From Hexactinellida sp. DTS-2022 (lineage: Eukaryota > Porifera > Hexactinellida): a stretch of 64,000 nt of DNA. A program made the position numbers and the translations under genes. This document shows, piece by piece, positions 1-9,913 of this stretch. Each line of letters opens with the position of its first letter. The first letter of the stretch is position 1. The stretch lies in NCBI GenBank assembly GCA_028753945.1, contig JAPNXP010000012.1, forward strand, positions 1,426,001-1,490,000, written 5' to 3'. The notes below the pieces were generated by a model. It was not told the DNA's origin. It searched no databases and was given only the letters and a program-made list of their open reading frames with translations.

Positions 1-2
1 TA

Positions 3-427
3 ACAAAGCTCAATGAATTAATTCAGGACACAGATAATGAAATTCGTCGCTTGTATCAAGGTAGGGAAATTAGCAGCCGAGATGTCAGGCAGATATAAAA
101 AATGAAGAAGACAGGATTGTTCTCAAACATAAACTCAGTGATGGAGAATTAAACCCATGGGAATTTCTTCAATCGATTAGCCATACTGTGGGGAACATCA
201 AAGCGCAAGATATCACTCCATCCAGTGAATCAGAATTTTCTGAAGATGAAGGTGATCAAAACACCAACACAGAACCTATATGTGTAGTGTGTCTCTTTCA
301 AAGAAGTAACACATGGGTTTTCATTCCCTGCAGACATGCTAGCTTTTGTGGCCATTGTAGCGAGAGGATCGTCAATTTAGGACATAATTGCCCTATATGC
401 CGTAGCAATATAGAGGCCAGATTATAA
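3..427 (+). pseudogene. MULE copy A: C-terminal part of transposase with RING finger
   Basis: This is the 3' end of a Mutator-like transposase gene whose start lies outside the window. Reading from base 3 gives a stretch matching the C-terminal linker of copy C (2945-3400). A stop near 95-99 is bypassed by a one-base frameshift, and reading resumes through 'NPWEFLQSISHTVG'. The last ~50 residues (286-424) form a RING finger with ligand order C-x2-C-x12-C-x-H-x3-C-x2-C-x10-C-x2-C, most like the RING of IAP-type E3 ligases. All eight ligands are present. In known families such a RING recruits an E2 ubiquitin enzyme; here that role is inference. One frameshift makes this copy a probable pseudogene, though the RING part itself is open from an ATG at 188. 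Confidence 0.75.
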
Positions 428-832
428 ATATTATATTCACTAATTGATATTTATTCATGATGGTAAAATAAAAATAATCCTTTCACAAAAGTTCAATTTA
501 TACTATATATAGTTTAGGCCATCTAAAATAAATTAATTGTTTATCATCCGGATTTTTCAGAAAATAGGGACGGCGGACGGGATTTCATTTTTATTTTTTA
601 TTTCCATTATTATGCAAATAGCATTATCCTATGCCAAACAATAAATATAATATTTAATTTACTTAGAAAATCATATGATAATGCCCAAATAATTCCCTAA
701 ATACAAGACTAATTATACATTAGTACTTTACACAAGTTTATAGCTAATATCTGTAAGATTATGTTCATAAGATAACAATAAAATATATCCGGACGGTGGG
801 TAAAATTTGGGACGGACGGGGATGATAACAAG
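428..832. other. Gene-free 3' region of MULE copy A
   Basis: AT-rich sequence between the RING-coding end and a hAT MITE. No supported ORF, RNA gene or inverted repeat was seen. GACGG-rich patches occur near 565 and 790 but have no clear partner structure. Confidence 0.5.
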
Positions 833-994
833 CAGGGCCGGCCTTACAGTTTGCGAGGCCCTAGGCACAGGGCCAGCTAGACAGTTTGCGGGGCCCTAAA
901 CCATAGAGTACTTGAGCCCATATCAATGAAATGTATAGTGAAGTGCGGGGCCCAAGGCCCCTGCCTAGGTCGCCTTGCCCTAAGGCCGGGCCTG
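833..994. mobile_element. hAT-type MITE, 162 bp
   Basis: Ends CAGGGCCGGCCTTA and TAAGGCCGGGCCTG are inverted repeats. The 8 bp ATAACAAG flanks it exactly on both sides (825-832 and 995-1002). An 8-bp duplication with CAGGG termini is the hAT signature. No coding capacity. It lies in the 3' flank of MULE copy A. Confidence 0.9.
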
Positions 995-1017
995 ATAACA
1001 AGTTATTTATTTTATAT

Positions 1018-1240
1018 GGCCTTATTAGTGACATTATGAAAAGTCCATTCTGACAAGTGCCAATTTTACAAAAGTCCATTCTGACAAGTGCCAGTTTTAC
1101 CAAAGTCCATTCTGACAAGTACCAGTTTTGCAAAAGTCCATTCTGACAAGTGCCAGTTTTGCAAAAGTCCATTCTGACAAGTGACAACTTCCATTATTCT
1201 GACCATTGACAACTTCAAAATTCTGACAAATGCATGCAGC
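1018..1240 (-). repeat. MULE copy A right inverted repeat: tandem array
   Basis: About five tandem 31-bp units (core GTCCATTCTGACAAGTGCC) run 1035-1185. They are followed by two shorter 24-25 bp units (CAACTTC..ATTCTGACAAATG) to about 1236. Read from the outer end this is two ~25-bp units then 31-bp units, as in the terminal repeats of copy C at 1393-3739. I therefore call it the right terminal inverted repeat of copy A; its left partner is outside the window. Confidence 0.75.
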
Positions 1241-1384
1241 TCGTAAGAATCTCATAGCAATGTAACATCCATGGTCCTTGTATACAAAGTAGTAAGAATC
1301 TCATACAACAGGCCTTATGTAAAGTAGGCTATGGAATCTCATAGCAATTTGTCATCCATGGTCCTTGTATTCAAAGTAGTAAGA
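1241..1384. repeat. Duplicated relic of a P-like element end
   Basis: Two near-identical ~58-bp segments begin near 1247 and 1331 (CATCCATGGTCCTTGTAT..CAAAGTAGTAAGAATCTCAT). Between them is TTATGTAAAGTAGGCTATGG, resembling the right end of P1 near 6135-6157. It reads as a decayed terminus of the P-like family, later hit by MULE copy C. Confidence 0.5.
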
Positions 1385-1392
1385 ATCTCATG

Positions 1393-1605
1393 GGGGGCGC
1401 TGCATTAGTGCGAATTTCTAGAGTTGTCATTAGTGCGAATTTGAAGAGTTGGCATTAGTTCTACTCGAGATTTAGAGAGTTGGCATTAGTTCTACTCAAA
1501 AATTGGAGATTTGGCATTAGTTCTACTCGAGATTTAGAGAGTTGGCATTAGTTCTACTCGAGATTTAGAGAGTTGGCATTAGTTCTACTCGATTAAGGCC
1601 AAAAA
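1393..1605 (+). repeat. MULE copy C left inverted repeat array
   Basis: Two 25-bp units (CATTAGTGCGAATTTCTAGA.. and a variant) come first. About four to five 31-bp units follow (TGGCATTAGTTCTACTCGAG..), with one variant carrying CAAAAATTGGAG. The same order occurs in reverse at 3570-3739. Confidence 0.88.
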
Positions 1606-1786
1606 TCGGGAGAGTCAGCAACCCTATACTGTTGTTAGTGAGCTTTAGGTTTCACATAATTATATCGTTAGGTTCACATAATTGTTCCCGATTTTGCGAG
1701 TGCGATTTAAAAACTGTGAAATATCAACACCCCATAGATTCCTATAAAGTAGAACACAATGTGCATACCCAAAAGAAATTCGGAAA

Positions 1787-3400
1787 ATGGAATACAAAAC
1801 AGACAATTATAGACGCATGAGTGGGCATATTCTCACTACAGCAGATGGTCATAAGTATCTTAAACGGAAATATACAGTTAAATCAGTCGCTACCTCAAAT
1901 GTGCGCTATTCAGAGATGGATGTAAAGCAACGGCTGAAGTGGATAGGGACAGGGATTTGATTACCCCAGGCAACGTACATAACCACGAAATCATGAACTA
2001 CCATTCAGAAACCTTTGACCTAAAGAAGAAATGCAAAACCAAGGCACGTACCTCACAGGATCCTCTTCGAAAAATATTCGATGATACGACTAGAGAGGAT
2101 TCTTTTGCAACAGAGGTATCATTCCCTCAAATCGAATCTTCAATGTATCGCTCAAGAAAGAGTTTAGAGCCGAAAATACCTTCAAACGTTACAGAATTAT
2201 CTCTGTTATTACCGACTACCACCTTTGGAAAGTTCCATAAAAGTAAAGTTACAATTAATGACCAAACAGCTCTCATATTCTTCTCTGATAAAATGATGGA
2301 TTTAGTATCACAGGCACCTGATATTCAGTTCGATGGAACTTTTTACTGTGTTCCAAAGCAATTTTATCAACTGTGGACCATTTTTGTAAGAGTTGAAAGG
2401 CACTCCTTACCTGCAATCCATTGTCTTTTGACAGGAAAAGAACAAGGGCTATACAAATGCATTATGGAAAGTATTCGCAATCTTGTACCACAGTTCAATC
2501 CTATGTCATGTATGTCAGACTGGGAAATCGCTCCAAGAAATGTAATGAAGGAGCTTTATCCAGATATTAATATCAAAGGCTGTTGGTTTCATTTTACGCA
2601 ACGCATCTGGCATCAAACCCAAAAACTCGGACTTGTCAACAGTTTTCACAGCAATCGAGACTTATCAACATTTGTCAGCACTTGATGGCCATTCCCTTCC
2701 TCCCATCTACACTGATACAACCAACTTACAGTCTTCTAAATTCTCCTACGACACTTACTGATACAGATAGGGTCAATTTAGATATAAAACTTAAAAGATA
2801 TTTTACGAAGAGATGGCTCTGTCAGGTTAGTCCCGAGGAATTATCAGTTTTTATATAAAATCAACTACAAATAATTGAGCTGAAAGCCATCATGCAAAGC
2901 TCAAGACAAGAATTCAGGCTGGTCATCCCCGAATTTGGAAATTCTTGACAGTTTTAAACGAAATAATTGCGGATACTGATCCCGACTATGCAAGGTTGTC
3001 AAGTGGGAATGAAATAAGTAGGCCAAGAAAACTTAAGAATATTATCAATGATGAGCGCCGATCAACATTTAAAAATCAATTGATTAACGGTAATTTTACA
3101 CCTTGGGAATATCTGGAGGCAATAAGTAGTACAATTGGTAAAAACGTAAATAATTTTGGATACACTGATGACTCAGAAGATATTACTGATACTGACAACT
3201 TGGAAGTGGAGAATAATCCAGAAAGTACAATAAGTCACAATTGTGTGATCTGTTTGAACCGTAGAACCTCAACTTGGATCTTTTTACCATGCAGACATGC
3301 TAACTGCTGTGGTGAGTGCAGTAACAAGATTGAAGAACTCGGCCAAACTTGTCCCACATGCCGTTCTACTTTCGTGGATAGGTTCCAAATATATAATTAA
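1787..3400 (+). pseudogene. FLYWCH-MULE-RING transposase (copy C), frameshifted
   Basis: Start chosen at ATG 1787 (MEYKTDNYRR), matching the start of copy B at 29975. Domains in order: a FLYWCH-type zinc finger (~1787-1990), the MULE transposase core (~2220-2920) and a C-terminal RING (3240-3385). Visible core motifs are 'QFDGTFYCVP' (first catalytic Asp), 'SDWEIAPRN' followed by 'GCWFHFTQRIW' (second Asp), and 'AESHH' near 2880 (candidate Glu). Frameshifts lie near 1888, 2670 and just after 2855. The RING has all eight ligands in the same spacing as copies A and B. The protein would act in the nucleus on the element's own ends. The FLYWCH finger is the likely DNA-binding part; the RING role is unknown. 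Confidence 0.85.
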
Positions 3401-3569
3401 CCATCAACTTTACGTGGCCCCTTTTCATTACTCTTTTTTTCTTAACTTATTTATTCATGAAGTAATTTATATTTCATCAATTTCTATTCACCAAGTTATT
3501 ATTTCATTATTCTTTATTCATTAAAATCATTACTTCATTATTCTTAATAATTGATGTATTTAAAGAGAG

Positions 3570-3739
3570 TTCTCCCAAAATCAAGTCCAACTCTCTAAAT
3601 CTCGAGTAGAACTATTGCCAACTCTCCAATTTTTGAGTAGAACTAATGCCAACTCTCTAAATCTCGAGTAGAACTAATGCCAACTCTTCAAATTCGCACT
3701 AATGACAACTCTAGAAATTCGCACTAATGCATACGCCTC
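3570..3739 (-). repeat. MULE copy C right inverted repeat array
   Basis: Reverse complement of the left array: about three 31-bp units then two 25-bp units ending CGCACTAATGC. It has fewer inner units than the left end, so the two arms are unequal in length. Confidence 0.88.
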
Positions 3740-3989
3740 ATCTCATGATAGTAGAAATCTAATACAACAGGCCTAACCTTAAACTACGAATTTGGTACCA
3801 TGGATGCGGTCGAAGATGGGGAATTTTAAGTAACCACAATATTCTGCCATGATTTAATCATTTACAATAAACCATAATATTTGAATATGAGTTGCATTAT
3901 ATGATATCCAACATGAAATTTTATTTGTTTGTTTCTTATACAAATTTTTCTAATCACTTTTCAACATTCCCACTCCCATACTAATTAGT

Positions 3990-5840
3990 AATTAGTAATT
4001 ATGTAAGAGTAACTGTAATCCAGAAGATCGTACTCCTGTATTCAGAATGCCTCAACAGTCGGCTGAACTATGAGAGTCTTGGCTTCGAGCTCTGCATAGG
4101 GAAGATGTAGATAATCTTAATATTGTTTTTGTATGCGTGAAACATTTTAGAGAAGAGGTTATTGAGTACACCCACAAAGTTCCTAACGGAGATGGAACTT
4201 ACCACAAGCTTCCACGCAAAAATCCCTAGTTAAAAGATTGGACAGTACCAGTTTACTTACCAGGTTGTCTATCATACTACTCTTCACAGTCTACTACAAA
4301 ACGCAGACGTCTTTCCATTGATTCGAAAGAAGGTGAACTACTCCAGCAGGATTTAAACATCAAAGACTGAAGAGAAGGAGAAGTATCTGGTACACACTTT
4401 TCAGGATTTGAAAGTGAAGTTAGCTTTTATTTCTTTACCTAATCGGTCATTATGGTTTCCGAATAGCAGAGTCTAATTTTTATGCGTCCTCACTTGCTGA
4501 ATTCAAATATTTTGGTCGATGTTTACTTGATAGTTGAATCCGATTTGTCTATAAAAGCATTTTATTCCGGTGATGTTATTCCTATCTCTACATGCTCTAT
4601 AAGTGACATTCGACTGCTCGAGTCAATTTTAGGTGAAATTTATGAATTTTCTCACCAGCCTAGCTCCTCTAAATACCTCTAATATCGAATGTACAAACGC
4701 TACCCTTATTTCTATGGCAATGGAGCATATACAACAAGCAATTGAAAAAATTCCTACTTCTGATGAATTTTTCGAATGTCCAGAGCTTTCTGCACTTCAA
4801 TTCATTCTTTGTCAGCTAGAAAATAGCCTCATTCCTCTAACAGGCGCAGATATAATTTGATCATCCAAATTTTGGCACTTAAAACACATCTGATTTCGCC
4901 AGCTTGCTACAAGTATCTCCAGAGTTTACCTTGTTTATCTCTTCCACACTTCCATACCTTAGAAAAGCTATATCACTCTTTTGGACTTCAAAATGCTTAA
5001 ATTCTTCTCTTTTCTTAAACTAGTGACTAATTATTTTTCTACTGAACAAAACATGCAGGGCCGTAGCCACCAAAATCAAAGTGGTCAGGTTAACTTGACC
5101 AACCTGACCAACCTGACCGAGTAGTCAGGTTAATCTGACCAACCTGACCGAGTGGTCAGGTTAATCTGGCCAACCTGATCGAGTGGCCCCGACATTGGGA
5201 AAATTCAACCAATATTGGGAAATTCAACAACCGATATTGGGAAAATTCAACCATATTGGGAAATTCAACAACCAAAAGTGGTCAGGTTGAAACCTGACCA
5301 ACCTGACCAGTGGCTACGGCCCTGGCATGTCATTATCCAAATGGATGAAATACTCATTAAATCGGACATATCTTACAAAGGAGAAAAACTAGTTGGTTCT
5401 AATCTAAATCCTGATGATCCAAACAAAACAGTATTTGCTATCATGATATCTAGTCTTTATAAAAAATGGTCCTGTATTGTCCGTTTTTGCCATGCGCGGT
5501 AATTTCTGCTGAAAAGATATTTTCTGTTATACAATCTTGTATTGAAGAAATTGAACTTTGTGGAATACTGGTTCATGTAATACTGGTTCATGTAATTTCA
5601 ACTGATTACTATAAACCTCTAAATGTGAAACTCTTCAAATTGTTTCCCCTGTTGGTAAGCTTGAGATTTGAGTACCTCATTATGAAATCAACAGGCCACT
5701 TTTTCTTACATTTGATTTGTCCACATTCTAAAAACGATTCGAAATAATTGGCTCAATCAAATATCTGACAGCAAAACTTTCGTTTATCGTGATTTAGACA
5801 ATTTTCATACGGATTACTTCGGTCTGCATCGTTTAGTGTA
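3990..5840 (+). pseudogene. P-like (THAP) transposase, P1, heavily broken
   Basis: The THAP zinc finger is recognisable at 4005-4210 ('DRTPVFRMP', 'WLRALHRED', 'VFVCVKHFRE'), aligning with the intact domain of P2. Conserved core pieces follow: 'QMDEILIKSDISYKGEK' near 5340-5390, a damaged second Asp motif near 5595-5625, and 'FGLHRL' near 5820. There are many stops and frameshifts, a hAT MITE at 5056-5324 inside the coding sequence, and an internal deletion before the final motif. No function is expected. Confidence 0.75.
5056..5324. mobile_element. hAT-type MITE in P1 coding sequence, 269 bp
   Basis: Ends CAGGGCCGTAGCCA and TGGCTACGGCCCTG are inverted. The interior is built of CTGACCAACCTGACC-like repeats. 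It interrupts P1 between the 'STEQ' and 'QMDE' codons. Only about CATG is repeated at the borders, so the 8-bp duplication is degraded. Same family as 14352-14781 and 37400-37561. Confidence 0.8.
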
Positions 5841-6157
5841 ATGATACTAGTATAATGTCTTGTTTAAGAAAATGTATAATACATTAATGTATGTTTTCTA
5901 CTTTAGATGTATACTAAATTTAGTAATTATTGTCCAGTCCAATCATTAGTGATATTAGCTAATTCATACGAGGAAGGGGTATACGCAGGATTTTTATTTA
6001 CAATGGACACCAAATACTTAAAATAAATATAGCCACTTAGTTTATCAATAATTCAGCTTGCAATCGACTTAATTTAGAATTTACGAAACCATCTTCGACC
6101 GCATCCATGGTCCAAAATTATCAAGTTACTGTGGGGCATTATGTATAGTAGGCTATG

Positions 6158-6509
6158 GTGTATTGTATTACAGTAGATGTCGGATATAACCACACCAGTT
6201 ATAAGAACATATCGGGTATAAGAACACTATGTTTGGAAAACGGTTGCCTTATACCATATATATTTTATGTCGGTTATAAGAACATGCTGGTTATAAAATG
6301 TATTGTATTATATAATTTATGTTATAATATATTATAAAATTTATATTGTATTATATTTTGAAAGTAATGAATTGGATCTACCTAATAACGCATTATTGGT
6401 AGTGATCTCTACCTACGAAACTGCAATGACTATCAATACTATTGTGTTAGGCATTTTTATTTCTTATGCAAGAACTAGATTGTTTCTATAGAGAGAAATT
6501 TATGAATCT
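6158..6509. other. AT-rich gap with a possible Tigger-like left end
   Basis: At 6169-6195 TA is followed by CAGTAGATGTCGGATATAAC, resembling a pogo/Tigger-type terminus with TTATAAGAAC repeats behind it. No matching right end was seen. Otherwise no gene. Confidence 0.35.
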
Positions 6510-7610
6510 CTTAATCAAGAGTCCTATTTATTATGGCAGATAAGCGACTTATGACACTTTGAATTACAAATTCTGTTAGAACGCTTCCACTTGCATCTAT
6601 TCGAATTGCAGCCAGCTGTACAATTACATTTTAGCTTATTCTTACCAAAGGAATTATGAAGAATTGATTCTCTTAAGGTTACTCGGTTATCTGGGACATC
6701 TTCGGGTGATAGAAAGTAAGAAATGGAAGATCAAAACTGACTCGATGTATATAGGTGATCGAGTATCCCGTGGGTAGTCCCTTTTTGATACATCCCATCA
6801 ACTAACCTTTGCAATACTACTCCAGGAAGGTTTTGAGGATCAAAAGGTATCTTCTATCAACTATGCAGCTATGGGGATAGGTATAAGAACATTTTGACCA
6901 AAGTCAACGAGTTTAATCTTTTTGTTGGACTGCTTTACCATTCTTTTGATTTGTTTTTCTTGTCCCCTTTTAGCTGCTACTCTCCCATCCTGGATGCGAT
7001 CAGCTCTATTCTCTAATGAGCAGGAGATGCGCCAAACAGGACATCCGTAGCCTTCCTCACCAACAGTCTGTCCACAAATCGTATGGATAGGTCTATGACA
7101 ACCTGGACAACTGTGAACACCTGTGCACTCACCCTTACAAACTGTGCATACAGGTACAAAGGTCTCTAATTGTAGCGACGGTGGTGGTATGTACGAACAG
7201 GAAGGATATTGAGACGGGTAAAATGGATTCAAATACACGTAGTTATAAAGTGGTTGTTGACAAGAATATTCAGGAACTGGAATAAGCAATGGAGATGCGG
7301 GCTGATTTTCTGATGGAGTAGCACATTGGAGTACAGGAATGGATGGCCTTGTATATATTTGTATCTATCGGAGTTGATATAAACTTGGGATTGTCAAGTA
7401 TGTTATTGTAGGGATCGATTAACACATTCCCATAGTTGATGTGCGTTATTTCTCTGGTATAGGAATCATCTAATTCCAATCCATAATCTGGAAGGTATTC
7501 TGCATTCACATCGGCACAAAATGAACAGCTAGATCAGTGTGACTCCATGCAGGTGTGCTCGAACTACTATCTACCGGGTAATCTTCATTAAATTCTTGAT
7601 CTTATTCAAG
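6510..7610 (-). pseudogene. Ginger-like (KRBA2-like) integrase protein, C-terminal part
   Basis: Minus-strand reading gives a Cys/His-rich domain at 7170-7020 ('CTVCKGE', 'HSCPGCHRPIHTICG', 'GEEGYGCPV'). A basic stretch follows ('KRMVKQSNKKIKLVDFGQNV', 6960-6890). Further along, near 6700-6530, are 'FLSPEDVPDNRVTLRES' and a Cys-rich tail 'KCNCTAGCNSNRCKC'. This order matches the C-terminal half of KRBA2-like proteins, which derive from Ginger/gypsy-type integrases. Stops occur near 6860 and frames shift near 7290 and 7510. The integrase core of the same gene lies at 13960-16080, displaced by later insertions. Confidence 0.7.
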
Positions 7611-7780
7611 TAGTCTAAATAATGAATTAATATTATAGTTTTTATGATAGTTTTTATAAACTTATTACTACAAAAATATCAGCAGTGATAGAACCACTGA
7701 TTTAATTTGATATAAGAGCTTCGCGTGCTTGCGCTGCGGCTGTGATACTGTGTCCACACACCAGAATGAACAAACCTAAT

Positions 7781-8873
7781 CAGTGGCGTCGAACTTTTCC
7801 ATTTTTCGGAAAATCATGACGGGGCGAGCTACGAATTTTTAAAAATATCACCTAGTATAAAACTTGTCTCATAACTGTTGTTTATTTATTGTGTAACTTT
7901 TTCCAAAGGTTGGGTTTATCTTGATGAGAATTTCCCGATAAATCGCTTTCTTTAATCTTTCTGACACAACAAATACATTGCATTATTGCTATAAACATGG
8001 CGGCTTTAACGGTTCGAATTAAGATCGGACAAATCTAATTAGTTTAGTTCTCAAATAACTAAATACAGTGTACTCCGCTTAATTGGGACACCGGTTAATT
8101 GGGACAACGCCCCAAGAACAAAATCATTTCATTAGAAGCTATAACTAAATTTTCGGTTAATCGGAACAAACTCCGCTTAATCGGGACAAACTAAACAAAT
8201 TTGGTTCAAAATTGGTGCTCGCTCAATAGAAAATTCATATTGATCAGAACAAATTTTCTAATAATGTTTGTCAAAACTGATGAAAGCAATAAAAATATCT
8301 AAATATTGTAAATTTCTTATTGATTTCAGTAATATCGAAATTTACCAGAGATTATGACCTTGTGGTTCAGGGATATATCAAACGGTCCACAGAATATTAC
8401 GGCTCATTCTATGGGTTTATGAAGAATCAAGGGTCCGCAGGCATTGGAGGATTTGTTGTAACAGGTTTAAAACCAAAATTTGTTTAAATCACAGGTAAAT
8501 CATTACTTTACAAAGGTTTTTCGGTTAATTGGGATCTCCGCTTAATTGGGACAAGATGCCTGGAACAAACGTGTCCCAATTAAGCGGAGTAGACTGTAAG
8601 TTCATCCGAATCAATTAGGTTCGTACTGAACTAGGATCAGAAAAACTTTTCCCGAGGATGAATTTCAACTGTCACTAATTTATGTTAATTAATTACCTTT
8701 CGAACAGAGATGATATGGATTGATTTAGAATTTTTAGTTCAGCCGAAACCAAAAGTTTTTGGGTTCCACTCGAATCCAATCGAATTGATGCCGGGGCGGA
8801 ACAGTGCCCGCCCTGGCATGATTTTCTCATGCCGGGGCACGCCCAGACCGCCCCGGCATGGTCGACGCCTATG
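7781..8873. mobile_element. Non-autonomous hAT element with nested Tigger-like insert
   Basis: The exact 8-bp duplication AACCTAAT flanks it (7773-7780, 8874-8881). Ends CAGTGGCGTCGAACTTTTCC and GGCATGGTCGACGCCTATG are inverted. No ORF of its own. A Tigger-like element occupies 8066-8596. Confidence 0.88.
8066..8596. mobile_element. Tigger/pogo-like MITE, 531 bp
   Basis: TA duplications (8064-8065, 8597-8598) flank CAGTGTACTCCGCTTAATTG and its inverted partner ending GCGGAGTAGACTG. Internal copies of the 'cttaattgggaca' motif occur near both ends (8093, 8523). No transposase remains. Confidence 0.85.
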
Positions 8874-8899
8874 AACCTAATCCTGCCTACACCACTGCA

Positions 8900-9393
8900 T
8901 ATATATGTTATATCGATTTTACAAAATCAACATCCAAAATGTCGATTTTGTAAAATCAACATACAAACTTAAGTTTAATTTGTAAATAGTTGATTTTATA
9001 AAATCGACATTTTTAATTAGTTGATTTTGTAAAATCGACATTAAAGAAAGTCAATTTATAAAATCAACATTTTTAATTAGTTGATTTTGTAAAATCGACA
9101 TTCTGAAATGTTGATTTTGTAAAATCGACATTTCAGAATGTCGATTTTACAAAATCAACTAATTAAAAATGTCGATTTTGCAAAATCAACTATTAAAAAA
9201 TGTTGATTTTATAAAATCGACATATTTTTCGTTGATTATGAAAAATCACCCTGGAATATTTTTTGGCGAATTCTGAATAAAATGCAATAAAACCTTGGCT
9301 TATCCGAGTTATATAGCCAAAGTCGAACACTTGTTTTAGTTCAGTTGATTCATGTCGATTTTGTAAAATCAACATTTGACAAAATCGACATAA
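8900..9393. repeat. Array of imperfect palindromes GTYGATTTTRTAAAATCRAC
   Basis: A near-palindromic 20-22 bp motif (GTCGATTTTGTAAAATCAAC and variants) occurs about a dozen times at 8910-9230 and again at 9352-9391, often joined by TTTTTAATTA. No coding potential. It abuts the left end of P3. It could be terminal repeats of an unrecognised foldback element. Confidence 0.75.
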
Positions 9394-9913
9394 CATAGCA
9401 ATCTATATTCTATTAACTAAGGCAATGGCACTCTAGTGAATTACTGGACCATGGATGGCAATTACCATGGGATTATTCTATACAATAACTTGAAATTTAA
9501 AGATGATTTGAGTAATTATGGTGAATTCACCTACTTTATGCCCCTTAGAACTTATTTTTGGAATAACTGCGAGAATATAAACTTGATTTTCAGGGATATT
9601 CACTATATTAATCTAGCGGTAACAATTGTTTGAATTCATCCCTACAGAACGATTAAAATTCGTTTAGATCATATTCACGTACAAGAAATACAAGTACTGA
9701 ATGATTATAGAAGTTATAAACACTTGAGTAGCTGACTAATTTCTACATTCTGCCCAATAAACGTCAGGTGTAGTGAGAGTACGAATTTCACTAACCACAT
9801 AATAACCACCCATAATTTTTACACTCAAAATTTTTACTATATTCAATAATGATTTTAATTGCATTGTTACTTGCTAAACTTGATAATTTTCACTTTGCGT
9901 ATTCAAATTTCAA

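Larger units (their letters stand above)
1393..3739 (+). mobile_element. Complete MULE element (copy C), 2.35 kb
   Basis: The element is flanked by the 8-bp duplication ATCTCATG at 1385-1392 and 3740-3747. Its ends GGGGGCGCTGCATTAG and its partner at 3724-3739 are inverted. Both ends continue as tandem arrays of cattagt-type units. The single coding unit (1787-3400) is a FLYWCH-MULE-RING transposase. An 8-9 bp duplication and long inverted repeats are typical of Mutator-like elements. Confidence 0.88.
3748..6157 (+). mobile_element. P-like element P1, decayed
   Basis: Inner inverted repeats CCATGGATGCGGTCGAAGAT (3799) and its partner at 6088-6109 enclose a degenerate THAP-type transposase. 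The right end (GGGCATTATGTATAGTAGGC, to 6157) matches the end of P2 at 41193-45122. The left outermost part is too decayed to place, so the left boundary is approximate and no duplication was found. Confidence 0.65.

Noticed and set aside
1018-1240. CRISPR-like array of ~31-bp repeats (also 22777-23043 and 30132-30242)
   Set aside because: The repeats are directly adjacent with no unique spacers, the genome is eukaryotic, and the arrays pair as inverted ends of MULE elements.
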